Source of the DNA: Pseudomonas sp. NBRC 111124
GTDB lineage: Bacteria > Pseudomonadota > Gammaproteobacteria > Pseudomonadales > Pseudomonadaceae
Length of the DNA stretch: 64,000 nucleotides
Assembly (NCBI RefSeq): GCF_001320245.1
Contig: NZ_BCBA01000039.1
Location: forward strand, 97,402 to 161,401
Reading direction: 5' to 3'
Of the stretch, positions 17,037 through 27,062 are shown piece by piece. The translations under genes were made by a program, and so were the position numbers. How positions within the stretch are numbered: position 1 is the first letter of the stretch; every line of letters begins with the position of its first letter. The notes under the pieces were generated by a model. That model was given only the letters and a program-made list of their open reading frames with translations. It was not told where the DNA came from and did not search any database.

Positions 17037-20000
17037 TCAGTGCCACGGCAGGGCCGGCACAAGCATCACCGTAGTCAGGTGCCTGTCGACAGCCTCACGG
17101 GTTAGCTGCTTGTAAACGTTGATTTCCCGCTGTCGCACACGCTCCTGCAGCCGGCCGATTTCAGTGGACGAGGCTTCGGCTTCGATCAGCGCCTCCAGTT
17201 CATCATGCAACGACTGCGGAACACTGAGCCGCCCGGAATATTTTTTCGCCAGATATTCTCTCCAGAAGCGGGTCGTCGACAGGTAGTCCACCAACACATC
17301 CCTTGACTGGACTGCCCTGACACTGCGTACTGCAGCAAGAAGGTCTTGCGCCGACAGGCTGGCGACACCGGGGTTCAGCATCTCGTCATGCTCGATGGGC
17401 AGGTCGAGCTCATCGACAAGGCTCAGGCGATACGCCAGGGCAAATTCAAGCGATTCGTCAGGCCTGCCCACCCGTATGGCATGCCAGCCACCGACATCAT
17501 CGAGCACCTCCATACGCCAGCACTGCGCGCCCAGGTGCAGCAGTACCCGCTCCTGATCGCCCGAAACGTCATCGTGCAAAGCCTTCCATTGACTGACACG
17601 CACCTCCAGGTCACTGAAGCGCAATGTGGCATTGTCCTGACAGTGCTCAGTCAACGCATGCTCGTACAGCTCGGTTTGCAACGCCGGCCGCTCAGCCATG
17701 TAATCGAGCATTCGCAACATGCGTAGTGCCAGGTAGCGGGACAGGAACTCATTCTGGAAATCCGCCGAAGTGGTCAGCCGCCCCAACAAGTGAAAGAAGT
17801 CTCTTGAAGCACTGTTGCCGTAGAGTTTGCCCCAGGTGTTGGCCATGCGATCACGTTGATCCTCAGCCACCCGATCAAGCCAGCGCTGCTTGAAGGGTAC
17901 TTGGTCATCCGGCGCCTCCCCCCATACATCCTGTACTTCCAGCAACGGGTTACCCGTGAGCCTGACCCGGCCTGAACGCCACAATCTCGAACGATAGAAT
18001 GCAAAAGGCAGCACACGGATGCTGTTATCGCCTACATCGAGCGTGTGCAGGCTCATGGACTCCACCACGCTGCCAGGCATCTGCGTCAATTGCGCATTGC
18101 GCAGCATCAGGGCATTGAGGTTGGGCATCCCGAAAATGGAAAACGCACGTTGCAATGGGTTATGCGAGAGATTGAGATAAATCAACCGCCTGCAGCGTAC
18201 AAGCACATCAAGACCATCGGCGCCCAGGTGAATCTGGTTGCCGGACAGGTCAAGAATACGCAGGCGCTCGGCCAATGCGGCCGTCAACGGCAGGCCGCTC
18301 AAGCGGCAATTGGTGATGCTCAATGAGGTCAGCCCATCGAACGCCCGTAGAAACTTCTCTGGCACGCTGCGTAGCTGCAAGGAACGCAGTGCCATGTCCG
18401 AGACGTGGGCAAAACTGACGTTCGCAGGAATACTCGGCAGTTCATCAAGATCACTGCCGTAAGTGCTCAGAAGATAGCCACGCCCTTCTTCTAACCCGGC
18501 GGGCAGTTGAGGTACCAGATAACGCCAGCAATCGATCAGCCCTCGTGCAAATTCACGGCGGGCACGCCAACACCAGACTTTTACGGTCGCGGTCTGCCAG
18601 CTACCCAGGCGGGTGCGCAGGGCCTCGAGCTGCCGCTTCAGCTCAGACAACTCACTGGCAGGATTTCGTTGCAACACGCGAAGGCGCGCTAGCCATTGAT
18701 CGACTTCTGCATCATCGAAGCCCGGGTACAGGTCCCGTAATTCGGCGGCCAGGTTTCTCACCGCACCTCTACCAGCGCCAAAGCGCTGCCGCCAGCCACT
18801 CAACGGGTACCCGAGCCGGCCATTGACCAGTCGTGGCGGCGCCAGGAAGGTATCCCCCGGCTGGACGATACCAAGCGCTTCGGCGATCAGCGCCTGTCGT
18901 TGTGCGACACAGCGTGCCATGTACGCGCGCAGATGCACGGCAAAGGGTTTGCCGACCAGCAGCGCATCCTGTTGCTCGGAGCAATACCCGGCAGCCAGTT
19001 GCTGAAACAGCTCGCCCGGCTCAACCAGCGCATTGCCCTGCTCGTCGCTACACTCAAATTCGCCAGCCCGAAAACGAAGGCGCCGTAACCCCTGCGTGCC
19101 AATGCTGCTCGACAGGGGCGCTGCCACGTCACCATTGAACAGTTCCCATCGTGGGCCGCTGGCGGCCCCCGGCATTTGCTCAAGCAGCTTGAGCACGACA
19201 CGGGCCAGGTCAAGGTTTTGCGGTGTATCGAACAGCAATGCCTCATGCACCCGAATACAGCGAATGCGCTTGACCAGTGAAGCAGCCGACGCGTTCAGAT
19301 GCGCCTCCTCGACGGTCCTCAACAACGCTTCGGCGCCCAGTCGATGAAGGCTGGCGAAGTCACGCTGCAGCACTCGCGTGTCAGCCGTCACAGGATACTT
19401 CTCGTAATAGAGCTGCTGGAACAACGACCGTCTGCGGCCCCACACCCGCTCGGCCAACCCAACATCTGTAACTGTTTCGCTGTCAGCCCAACGGTGAACC
19501 TTGGCAAGCAGTGCTGAGTCCGTTGTTGCCCTGCCCGTGCGCAGGTCAGCGACCAGGGCCAAAATGCGGTTCACCACTTCGACGCGGCTTACGGTATCGA
19601 CCAGGCAGGCGTCCGGCGCCTGACCACACATATGCAAGCCGCGCAGATAGCCGCCATCCAGACCATGAATGGCCAGCACCTGGTCGACATGCCCATCTTC
19701 AAGGCGACTGAATTCATTGCCCAGACGACGAAACAGTGCCCGTGGCTCGTCCCACTCGATCGGTTGCTCGCACCAGACCCGCCAGGCACCGGCGCCGTTA
19801 TGCCGAAGCTGCGGGCCATGACCCTGCTTCGGCACTATTTGCCACTGCTCGTCGCCCCGCTGAACCACCTCGTAGAAGTAACCATGCATGCTCACCCAGC
19901 TACGGCCCTGCAACCGGTAAACGCCCTCGCTGTCGACAAGCGCCTGCACCGGCGGCGGCGCAGCGCGAAACGGCGTGAGGTCGAAGCGCCAGAGTTTCTC

Positions 20001-21476
20001 ACTGCCGTCTTCCAGGCGGGCTGTCGCCATTTCGTCAACCGCGCGCCACTCGCGTGCCACCGCCGTCGCAACCACAGACGTGACGCCGACCATGACCACG
20101 GTCTCGGCAAGGTTTACCAGATGCTCAACCGCTGCGTGAACGTCACCTGCGCGCCAATCCTCCACGGCGTGAAAAGCCTCCTTCAGCATGTCCCAGATCA
20201 GCACGGCGCCCAAGACCAGGCCAACGCCAGGCACGATCAGGCCTACCGCATTGACGATCATCCACGCCGCCGATACCCGGCGTTCATGCCTGGCCTGGCT
20301 GAGCAAGCTGTCGATAGCCTTCACAGGCACGGCAACCACTGCGGCATCATCCTTGATCTGGTCAACCTGCGCTTGCGCCAGGTGGTCGAACAACGGCAAT
20401 GGATAGGCGACCATGTGCTGGTCCATGTCGCGCGAGGCCCACGCGGCCACATCCATCAGTTCGTCAGCCACCATGGCGAAGAACATCGCGCTGTCGCGGC
20501 GGCGTATAAAGCGGCTGAAGAAGCGCTGATAAGGCTCATCGCCCAGGCGCTTGCCTAACGTCCGTCGAATGAATGTGTCGAGGTCTGCTGCGGCATTCCA
20601 GGGGCTGACCGGGTCCCCCGGGATGTACACCAGCACGCGCTGGCTGGACGAAAAGCCTAACGTGGTGGTGGTCTGGTCAAGCACGAGCACCTGTTCGACC
20701 TTGCATCCATACACGCTCAGCTGTTTGGCGATCACCGCTTTGCCGCCAAGTAAACCTGGCCGGGCGTCGCGGCACAGGTCGAAGATCAGCACCAGTTCGT
20801 CCGCTGTGAGGGCCCCCTCGGTCTTGGCCTTGCAGGCGTCAAGCAACATCGTCGCGACCTGCAATGCCTTGAAGGAAGACTTGAAGCCTGTCCCATCCGC
20901 AGCCGAGGTATCGAGTACCGAGGCCAGATGCTGCTGATATCGCCCGCCCAGATCTATCTGCCGACAACGCTTGGCGAACGCTGATATGGACAGCTGCATG
21001 AAGGTGCTGCCGTCGGCTTTCACCAGACGATCATCGCGTGGCAAGCCCCCAACCAACGACTCGTCCTCGGTGAAATTGGCCAGTGCTGCATCGAGCAGAG
21101 GGATGTCGTAGCTGCTTTTTTCCTGTTGCGGTACACGCCCCATGCTCCCTTCAGGCGCGGGGGATACGCTGAAGTAGAAGTGTCGAAAAAACAGCGTATC
21201 GCAATCGACCGGTATGTTCAGCGCACGCTGCAAGAGCGGCCTGCAATACTGATGAACATCCTCGATCCGACTGGTTTCACGGAGAAGGCGCTGGTGGCTG
21301 ACGTAACTGGTTTTCAGTGCCTCGAAGACTTTCGTCAGTTGCTCGACAGTCAGTGAATGACTCGCAAGGTTGCGTATCCATGCCGGCAGACGACGGGCGA
21401 TCACGCCGTCCTGAAACGCTTGCTCGATGGCCGTATTGGCATTTTGCAGTTCAATCGGGCTTTCGCTGGTTTTCAT
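17037..21476 (-). CDS. Giant LRR protein with C-terminal NEL E3 ubiquitin-ligase domain (toxin-like, copy 2)
   Basis: 1,479 residues, same architecture as its neighbour but clearly diverged along its length. VYIPGDPVSPW near residue 280; hydrophobic hairpin about 400-438 (AVGLIVPGVGLVLGAVLIW); GYPLSGW; LRRs about 1020-1180 (LRILDLSGNQIHL, LIYLNLSHNPL). The NEL domain has catalytic Cys1279 in EHCQDNATLRFSDLE. The C-terminal extension ends LVPALPWH. It starts with ATG just downstream of polB (77-base gap) and probably heads a two-gene unit with copy 1. Codon use looks like the surrounding chromosome, so recent transfer is not obvious. Secretion route unknown. Confidence 0.85.
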   Translation of the reverse strand: MKTSESPIELQNANTAIEQAFQDGVIARRLPAWIRNLASHSLTVEQLTKVFEALKTSYVSHQRLLRETSRIEDVHQYCRPLLQRALNIPVDCDTLFFRHFYFSVSPAPEGSMGRVPQQEKSSYDIPLLDAALANFTEDESLVGGLPRDDRLVKADGSTFMQLSISAFAKRCRQIDLGGRYQQHLASVLDTSAADGTGFKSSFKALQVATMLLDACKAKTEGALTADELVLIFDLCRDARPGLLGGKAVIAKQLSVYGCKVEQVLVLDQTTTTLGFSSSQRVLVYIPGDPVSPWNAAADLDTFIRRTLGKRLGDEPYQRFFSRFIRRRDSAMFFAMVADELMDVAAWASRDMDQHMVAYPLPLFDHLAQAQVDQIKDDAAVVAVPVKAIDSLLSQARHERRVSAAWMIVNAVGLIVPGVGLVLGAVLIWDMLKEAFHAVEDWRAGDVHAAVEHLVNLAETVVMVGVTSVVATAVAREWRAVDEMATARLEDGSEKLWRFDLTPFRAAPPPVQALVDSEGVYRLQGRSWVSMHGYFYEVVQRGDEQWQIVPKQGHGPQLRHNGAGAWRVWCEQPIEWDEPRALFRRLGNEFSRLEDGHVDQVLAIHGLDGGYLRGLHMCGQAPDACLVDTVSRVEVVNRILALVADLRTGRATTDSALLAKVHRWADSETVTDVGLAERVWGRRRSLFQQLYYEKYPVTADTRVLQRDFASLHRLGAEALLRTVEEAHLNASAASLVKRIRCIRVHEALLFDTPQNLDLARVVLKLLEQMPGAASGPRWELFNGDVAAPLSSSIGTQGLRRLRFRAGEFECSDEQGNALVEPGELFQQLAAGYCSEQQDALLVGKPFAVHLRAYMARCVAQRQALIAEALGIVQPGDTFLAPPRLVNGRLGYPLSGWRQRFGAGRGAVRNLAAELRDLYPGFDDAEVDQWLARLRVLQRNPASELSELKRQLEALRTRLGSWQTATVKVWCWRARREFARGLIDCWRYLVPQLPAGLEEGRGYLLSTYGSDLDELPSIPANVSFAHVSDMALRSLQLRSVPEKFLRAFDGLTSLSITNCRLSGLPLTAALAERLRILDLSGNQIHLGADGLDVLVRCRRLIYLNLSHNPLQRAFSIFGMPNLNALMLRNAQLTQMPGSVVESMSLHTLDVGDNSIRVLPFAFYRSRLWRSGRVRLTGNPLLEVQDVWGEAPDDQVPFKQRWLDRVAEDQRDRMANTWGKLYGNSASRDFFHLLGRLTTSADFQNEFLSRYLALRMLRMLDYMAERPALQTELYEHALTEHCQDNATLRFSDLEVRVSQWKALHDDVSGDQERVLLHLGAQCWRMEVLDDVGGWHAIRVGRPDESLEFALAYRLSLVDELDLPIEHDEMLNPGVASLSAQDLLAAVRSVRAVQSRDVLVDYLSTTRFWREYLAKKYSGRLSVPQSLHDELEALIEAEASSTEIGRLQERVRQREINVYKQLTREAVDRHLTTVMLVPALPWH

Positions 21477-21553
21477 ATCGCACCTCCGAAAATGAGAGGA
21501 GCGAAGCTAATCTCCAGCATTGGCGGGTAAGTGCTAGATACCTACCCCAAGTT

Positions 21554-23914
21554 TCAGAACAAGAGAAGCTGGCGATCGGTCAGAGCACTGAAATCGTCCC
21601 CGACAAACGGCAGGATGGCATCCGCCACTGGCTGCAGCTGGCGGCGCAGGTAATGTTCGTAATCGATGGACGCCTGCAGGTTTTCCAGCGGCTCGGGGCC
21701 GGCAGTGGTGATCAGGTAGCTGATCCAGCCACCACGCTGGTATTGCCGGGGGCGACCGAGCCGAACGTTGAAATCGTCCGCCAGGCGCGCAGCACGCACG
21801 TGCGGTGGCACGTTGCGCTGATAGTCGGCCAATGGCCTGCGCAGGCGCTTGCGATAGACCAGCAGCTCATCCAGTTCACCCGCGAGGGTCTGCCGCACGT
21901 ACTCACGCAGGTAGTCGCGATAAGGTTGGCCACGAAAAATCCGCCCGTACAGTTCTTGCTGAAACCGCTGGGCCAGCGGCGACCAGTCGGTGCGCACCGA
22001 CTCCAGCCCCTTGTAGACCACGTCTTCGCTGCCATCGGCGCGCTGCACCAGGCCGGCATAGCGCTTCTTGCTGCCCTCGTCGGTACCGCGGATGGTCGGC
22101 ATCAGGAAACGCCGGTAATGCACCTCGAACTGCAGCTCGAGCGCGCTTTCCAGGTTCATGGACGTAAGCAGGTGATCACGCCACCACTGGTTGACCTGTG
22201 CCACCAGGTCCCGACCGATACGGGCCGCCGCTTCTTCGCCATGGGCGCCCTTGAGCCAAACAAAGGTAGAGTCGGTGTCTCCATAGATCACTTGGTAACC
22301 CTGCGCCTCGATCAGCGCGCGGGTCTGACGCATGATCTGATGGCCGCGCATAGTGATCGACGAGGCCAGGCGCGGGTCGAAGAAGCGGCAGCCACTGGAG
22401 CCGAGCACGCCGTAGAAGGCGTTCATGATGATTTTCAGCGCCTGCGACAGTGGCGCGTTGCCCTCGCGCTTGGCCGCCTCCCGGCCTTGCCAGACACGCT
22501 CGACGATAGCCGGCAGGCAATGCTGGGTACGCGAAAACCGCCCGCCACGAAAACCCTCCACCGAGTGCTCGTCATCGGGCAGGCGCAAGCCCTCTACCAG
22601 GCCCACCGGGTCGATCAGGAAAGTGCGGATGATCGACGGGTACAGGCTCTTGTAGTCCAGCACCAGCACCGAGTCGTACAGCCCCGGGCGCGAATCCATG
22701 ACGAAGCCACCGGGGCTGGCTTCGTCCGGACGGCTGCCGAGGCTGGGTGCGACAAACCCCATGCGGTGCATGTGCGGGATATACAGGTGGCAGAATGCGG
22801 CGACCGAGCCGCCACTGCGGTCCACCGCAAGCCCGGTGACCGACGAACGCTCCAGCAGGAAGTCGAGCAACCGGGTGTGGGCAAAGATGCGCGTGACCAG
22901 CTCGCAGTCCTTGAGGTTATAGCGGGCCAGGGCCGGTTTGTCCTCGGCGAAACGACGGTTGATCTCGTCCATGCGCTGGTAGGGCGTGTCGATGGCCTTG
23001 CCTTCGCCGAGCAGGGTCTGGGCAACGCTTTCGAGGCTGAACGAGGGGAAGCTCCAGGTCGCCGAGCGCAGGGCTTCGATGCCGTCGATCAACAGGCGCC
23101 CCGGGGCATCGGCGAATACGTGGCCACCACCGGCATGGCTGCGCAAGGTCATCGGCGCGCCATTGCGCCCCAGCGCCAGCGGCACTTGCAGCACCTTGGC
23201 GTGCTCGTGCAGCAGGCGCAGGTCGAACTGGATCAGGTTCCAGCCAATGATCGCATCCGGGTCATGCTCGGCCATCCACTGGTTAAGGCACGTCAGCAGC
23301 TCGGCGCGGTCTGCGCAGTAGCGCAGGTCGAAATCCACACCTTCGGCATCACCATTCGCCGGGCCGAGCATGTAGACCTGGCGCTGGCCACAGCCTTCCA
23401 GGGCGATGCTGTACAGCTCGCCGCGCTCGCTGGTCTCGATGTCCAGCGAGGCCAGGCGCAAGGTCGGGCGATAGTCTGGCAGCGGCTTGAGCTGGGCCTC
23501 GCAGTACACGCCCTGCGCGTCCCGCTGGCCGGTGAACTGCACGGGCGCTGTGATGAAGCGCTCCATCAGGTAACGCTCTGGCGGGCGGATATCGGCCTCG
23601 AACACGTCGATGCCAGCCGTGCGCAAGCGTTGCTCCAGCTGCATCAGCTGGCGGTGCTGGCGGGTGTAGAGGCCCAGCATCGGACGCTGGTCGAAGTCCT
23701 TCAGGCGCAACGGTTTGAGCTGAGCGCCCTGCTCCTTGGCCAGCAACACCCGGGCGTGCTCGGCCTGCGCCTGCGGTATGAACGCCACCGACTCCTGTGG
23801 CGCCAGGCGCAACAAGCGTGGCCCGGCATCGGTGGCCAGCCAGAATTCCACGCAGGTGCCTTCGGGCGTGTCATGCCAATGCCGGGTCAGGACAAAGCCC
23901 TGCTGCAACTCCAC
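21554..23914 (-). CDS. polB: DNA polymerase II (family B)
   Basis: Family-B repair/translesion polymerase with proofreading, 786 residues, the usual length. Exonuclease motifs: ExoI LASLDIETSERG (Asp/Glu), ExoII GWNLIQFDLRLL, ExoIII YNLKDCELV. Polymerase motifs: A DYKSLYPSI, B KIIMNAFYGVLGS, C YGDTDSTF with the catalytic Asp pair. The start is GTG. It lies only 34 bases after the MFS gene, and a tagaat hexamer in that gap could be a -10. I see no LexA box (CTG-N10-CAG) directly upstream. Confidence 0.97.
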   Translation of the reverse strand: MELQQGFVLTRHWHDTPEGTCVEFWLATDAGPRLLRLAPQESVAFIPQAQAEHARVLLAKEQGAQLKPLRLKDFDQRPMLGLYTRQHRQLMQLEQRLRTAGIDVFEADIRPPERYLMERFITAPVQFTGQRDAQGVYCEAQLKPLPDYRPTLRLASLDIETSERGELYSIALEGCGQRQVYMLGPANGDAEGVDFDLRYCADRAELLTCLNQWMAEHDPDAIIGWNLIQFDLRLLHEHAKVLQVPLALGRNGAPMTLRSHAGGGHVFADAPGRLLIDGIEALRSATWSFPSFSLESVAQTLLGEGKAIDTPYQRMDEINRRFAEDKPALARYNLKDCELVTRIFAHTRLLDFLLERSSVTGLAVDRSGGSVAAFCHLYIPHMHRMGFVAPSLGSRPDEASPGGFVMDSRPGLYDSVLVLDYKSLYPSIIRTFLIDPVGLVEGLRLPDDEHSVEGFRGGRFSRTQHCLPAIVERVWQGREAAKREGNAPLSQALKIIMNAFYGVLGSSGCRFFDPRLASSITMRGHQIMRQTRALIEAQGYQVIYGDTDSTFVWLKGAHGEEAAARIGRDLVAQVNQWWRDHLLTSMNLESALELQFEVHYRRFLMPTIRGTDEGSKKRYAGLVQRADGSEDVVYKGLESVRTDWSPLAQRFQQELYGRIFRGQPYRDYLREYVRQTLAGELDELLVYRKRLRRPLADYQRNVPPHVRAARLADDFNVRLGRPRQYQRGGWISYLITTAGPEPLENLQASIDYEHYLRRQLQPVADAILPFVGDDFSALTDRQLLLF

Positions 23915-23948
23915 CGCGTCAACCTCTGCTGAAAACGTCGATTCTACG

Positions 23949-25133
23949 CTAGCGCGGCCCGGCCACGAAGCCGCTTCTGCGCGTCGCCAGCACCATCAGC
24001 AAGGCCGCTGCGATCAATGCCAACACCACACTGCCGAATGCCTCGACGCCCACGCCGGCCAGCAGCACCCCTCCGACGATCCCGCCCAGGGCAATAGCAC
24101 TGTTCCACACCGTCACCAGCATCGACTGCGCAACATCGCCGCCCTCACCCGCCGCATCGGCGCAAGCGGTCTGCAACAGGGTCGGCGCACCGCCGTAGGT
24201 CAGGCCCCACAACGCCACGCTCAGGTAGATGGCCCAGGACGTGGCCTGCCCCAGCAACAGCGTGGCCAGGGCAAACCCTGCCAGGCTTAGCACGACCAGC
24301 TTGCGCAAATGGCGATCGACCATCAGGCCGACCATGACGATACCGGTCAGCGACGAGAGGCCAAACAGCATGAGTATTTGGCCGACATCGGCCGCCATCC
24401 CTGCCGCCGCCAGCACCGGCACGATATAGGTGTAGAGAATGTTGTGGCCTAGGATCCAGGCAAGGATCACCAGCAGCACCACGGCCACGCCGGGTGTACG
24501 CAACACCTGTAGCGTCGATGGGCGCTTGCCGGGGGCCTGCCCCGGGTAATCCGGCACCGCCCGGAGCACCCACACCACCAGCAGCAGCGCCACCAGCGTG
24601 ACCACGGCAAAGGTGGTGCGCCAGCCCAGACCGGCGCCCAGCCAGGTCGCGATCGGCAAGCCCAGCGACAGGGCAATCGGCTGGCCGAGCATGGCCACGG
24701 CCATTGCCCGCCCCTGCAGGGCTGCCGGCACCATGCGCCGGGCATGCCCGGCGATCAGGCCCCAGGCCAGGCCGGCAGCGGCACCGGTGAGAAAGCGCAG
24801 CAACAGGGTCAGGGTGTTGGAAGGCGAAACGGCGGTCAGGCCGTTGAACAGAACAAAACCGACAATCGCCAGTAGCAGCGCCCGGCGCCGGTACCAGCCC
24901 TGGGTCAGGGTCACCAACGGGATGGCAGTGAGCAAGGAGCCGAGCGCGTAGGCCGTCACCCATTGCCCGGCCATGGCCTGGCTGATGTGCATGCCATCGG
25001 CGATCTGGTCGAGCAGGCCTGCCGGCAGGGTTTCACTGAGGATGGCGATGAAGCCAGTCATGGCCAGCGCCAGCAGCCCGCTCAAAGGCAGGCGCTCGGT
25101 GCTGGCAAGTGAAGCAGTCGATGTCTGGGACAT
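23949..25133 (-). CDS. MFS transporter (DHA1/SotB-like drug or sugar efflux)
   Basis: 394-residue, 12-helix inner-membrane antiporter. It opens with the family pattern LSGLLALAMTGFIAILSETLPAGLLDQIADGM, has a loop-2/3 basic turn (GWYRRRALLL) and the long helix-4 block LRFLTGAAAGLAWGLIAGHARR. The start chosen follows the divergent promoter region; a longer frame adds 28 residues with no ribosome site. It is divergent from a LysR gene 117 bases away, which likely controls it. Substrate unknown. Confidence 0.88.
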   Translation of the reverse strand: MSQTSTASLASTERLPLSGLLALAMTGFIAILSETLPAGLLDQIADGMHISQAMAGQWVTAYALGSLLTAIPLVTLTQGWYRRRALLLAIVGFVLFNGLTAVSPSNTLTLLLRFLTGAAAGLAWGLIAGHARRMVPAALQGRAMAVAMLGQPIALSLGLPIATWLGAGLGWRTTFAVVTLVALLLVVWVLRAVPDYPGQAPGKRPSTLQVLRTPGVAVVLLVILAWILGHNILYTYIVPVLAAAGMAADVGQILMLFGLSSLTGIVMVGLMVDRHLRKLVVLSLAGFALATLLLGQATSWAIYLSVALWGLTYGGAPTLLQTACADAAGEGGDVAQSMLVTVWNSAIALGGIVGGVLLAGVGVEAFGSVVLALIAAALLMVLATRRSGFVAGPR

Positions 25134-25250
25134 TTCAGGATGCCTTGTGGTTGCGATCAAGGCCCACAGTCTGCAAGGCCGCGCATTGCGGAAAAAGACG
25201 GTTACAATGCCGCTCACCCAGGACGTGGATGTCCGTAATCAGGAGCGAAA

Positions 25251-26147
25251 ATGGACAGCCTCAGCGGCTTCGTAGTGTTCAATCGGGTCGCCGAAACCCG
25301 CAGCTTCGTCGCCGCCGGCCAGTCGCTGGGCATCAGCGCCTCGGCCGTGGGCAAGCGCGTGGCGCGCCTGGAAAGCCGCCTGGGTGTACGCCTGTTCCAC
25401 CGCAGCACCCGCAGCATCACCCTGACTGCAGAAGGTACGCTGTTTCTGGAGCGCAGCCGGCGCATCCTGGCCGAGATCGAGGCCACCGAGCAGGAACTGT
25501 CCCAGGCCAGTGAAACACCGCGCGGCCGCCTGCGCGTGAGCCTGCCCCAGGTAACCGGGCTGGTGATGCCGGCCTTGGCCGAGTTCATGGAACGCTACCC
25601 GCAGGTGGAACTGGACCTGGAGTTCACAGACCGCATGGTCGACATTGTCGGTGAAGGCTTCGATGTGGTGATGCGCGGCGGCCAGCCGCTGGATTCGCGG
25701 CTCAACGCCAAGTTTCTCGGGCACTTCCAGCATTGCCTGGTGGCCTCACCCGAGTACCTGCGCGCGCGTGGCACACCGCTGCACCCGCGCGAACTCAGCG
25801 CACACACCTGCCTGCACTACCGCTTCCCCAGCAACGGCAAGCTGGAAGCCTGGCCGCTGCGCCAGGAGCACCCCGAGCAGGGCTACGACATTCCCATCTC
25901 GATGGTCTGCAACCACGTCGAGACGCGCATCTGCTTCGCCCTCAACCACCGCGGCATCACCTGCCTGCCGGACTTCAGCGTGCGTCGCGAACTGGCCGCT
26001 GGCACCTTGATGAGCGTGCTCGACGGCTTCATCGAACGGCGTGGCAGCTTCTACCTGCTATGGCCGTCAGGGCGCCACGTGCCGCCCAAGTTGCGGGTGT
26101 TCATCGACTTCATGCTGGAGCGCGTGTTCAGCCGTACAGGTAGTTGA
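25251..26147 (+). CDS. LysR-family transcriptional regulator
   Basis: 298 residues. N-terminal winged helix (about 1-60; FVAAGQSLGISASAVGKRVARLESRLGVRLFHRSTRSITLT) and a C-terminal co-inducer domain (about 88-295) of the CrgA-like branch (TDRMVDIVGEGFDVVMRGG). A ribosome site (cagGAGcgaaa) precedes the ATG. Divergent from the MFS gene, so it most likely regulates that exporter and itself. Its 3' end overlaps the next, oppositely oriented LysR gene by 20 bases. Confidence 0.92.
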   Translation: MDSLSGFVVFNRVAETRSFVAAGQSLGISASAVGKRVARLESRLGVRLFHRSTRSITLTAEGTLFLERSRRILAEIEATEQELSQASETPRGRLRVSLPQVTGLVMPALAEFMERYPQVELDLEFTDRMVDIVGEGFDVVMRGGQPLDSRLNAKFLGHFQHCLVASPEYLRARGTPLHPRELSAHTCLHYRFPSNGKLEAWPLRQEHPEQGYDIPISMVCNHVETRICFALNHRGITCLPDFSVRRELAAGTLMSVLDGFIERRGSFYLLWPSGRHVPPKLRVFIDFMLERVFSRTGS

Positions 26148-27048
26148 TGTCCTTGTAGCTCAGCGGTGGCACCTGGCTGAGCAGAAAGTCGCGCAACTTG
26201 TGCATCTGTCGCGCCTTGGGGCTGCTCTTGAGCCAGGTCATGTAGTAACCGTCACCGGTCGATACCGCATGCTTGAACGGCGTCACCAGGCGCCCGGCCG
26301 CGAGGTCGGCACTGGCCAGCACCAGGTCGACCACCGAAATGCCGAGGCCCTGTTGCGCCGCCGAGATGCCTTGGTCGAGGGTATCGAATACCTGGCCCTG
26401 GTCGATGCTGATGTCCAGCGCATCCATGCGCGCCAGCCAGCGCCGCCAGTCGCGGCGGTCCGGTGAGGGGTGAAGGAATTCACACTGGCGCAGGTCGGCC
26501 AGTTCCGGTTGCGCGTGCGCCATGTAGTCCGGGTGGCACACCGGGATCAGCCACTCATCGAACAGCTTGACGCTCTCGACATCGGCCGGGAAACGGCCGT
26601 TGGCCAGGAGAATGGCGCAGTCGTAGGGTTCGGAGTAGAAGTCCACCGAGTCGATGTCCATCCACACGCTCGACAGCTGCACGCTGCAGTTGTCTTCGAG
26701 CTTCTTGAAACCGTCCAGCGCCCGCAGCAGCCAGCGCACGGTCAGCGTCGAGGGGGCCTTCAAGCGCAACCCATAACGGTCCTGGCGCAGCAGCGCACAG
26801 GCGTTTTCGATGATCTTGAAGCCGACCTTCAGCTCCTGAGCCAGCACCCGTCCATGCTCGGTGAGGCTCAACTTGGGGCCGCGTCGCTCGAACAGGTCGC
26901 AGCCGAACATGGATTCGAGGGTCTTGATGTGATGGCTGACCGCGCCTTGGGTCAGGGCCAGCTCTTCGGCGGCCCGGGTAAACGAGCCGTAGCGCGAGGC
27001 TACCTCGAACGCACGCAGGGCGTGCAATGCTTGAATCCGTTCCGACAT
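26128..27048 (-). CDS. LysR-family transcriptional regulator (GcvA-like)
   Basis: 306 residues. Winged helix at 1-65 with the GcvA-type pattern LHALRAFEVASRYGSFTRAAEELALTQGAVSHHIKTLE, then an effector domain (about 92-295) typical of GcvA/AmpR-like regulators. It is divergent from the YcgG-LysE-SGNH operon with 161 bases between starts, so it is the probable regulator of that operon. Convergent and overlapping with the preceding LysR gene. Confidence 0.92.
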   Translation of the reverse strand: MSERIQALHALRAFEVASRYGSFTRAAEELALTQGAVSHHIKTLESMFGCDLFERRGPKLSLTEHGRVLAQELKVGFKIIENACALLRQDRYGLRLKAPSTLTVRWLLRALDGFKKLEDNCSVQLSSVWMDIDSVDFYSEPYDCAILLANGRFPADVESVKLFDEWLIPVCHPDYMAHAQPELADLRQCEFLHPSPDRRDWRRWLARMDALDISIDQGQVFDTLDQGISAAQQGLGISVVDLVLASADLAAGRLVTPFKHAVSTGDGYYMTWLKSSPKARQMHKLRDFLLSQVPPLSYKDINYLYG

Positions 27049-27062
27049 GGCGCCCTCGAAGC

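Noticed and set aside
12434..21476. Genomic island with type III secretion genes around the NEL toxins
   Set aside because: Flanks are housekeeping genes (polB, DUF4174/hvf); no integrase, tRNA, direct repeats, secretion or chaperone genes are seen in the window.
21317..23932. 871-residue open frame on the plus strand
   Set aside because: Antisense shadow of polB and the NEL copy 2 start; no recognisable domains, low-complexity Gln/His/Arg composition typical of GC-rich reverse frames.
23880..23960. SOS (LexA) box for polB
   Set aside because: No CTG-N10-CAG with the usual AT-rich core directly upstream of the GTG start.
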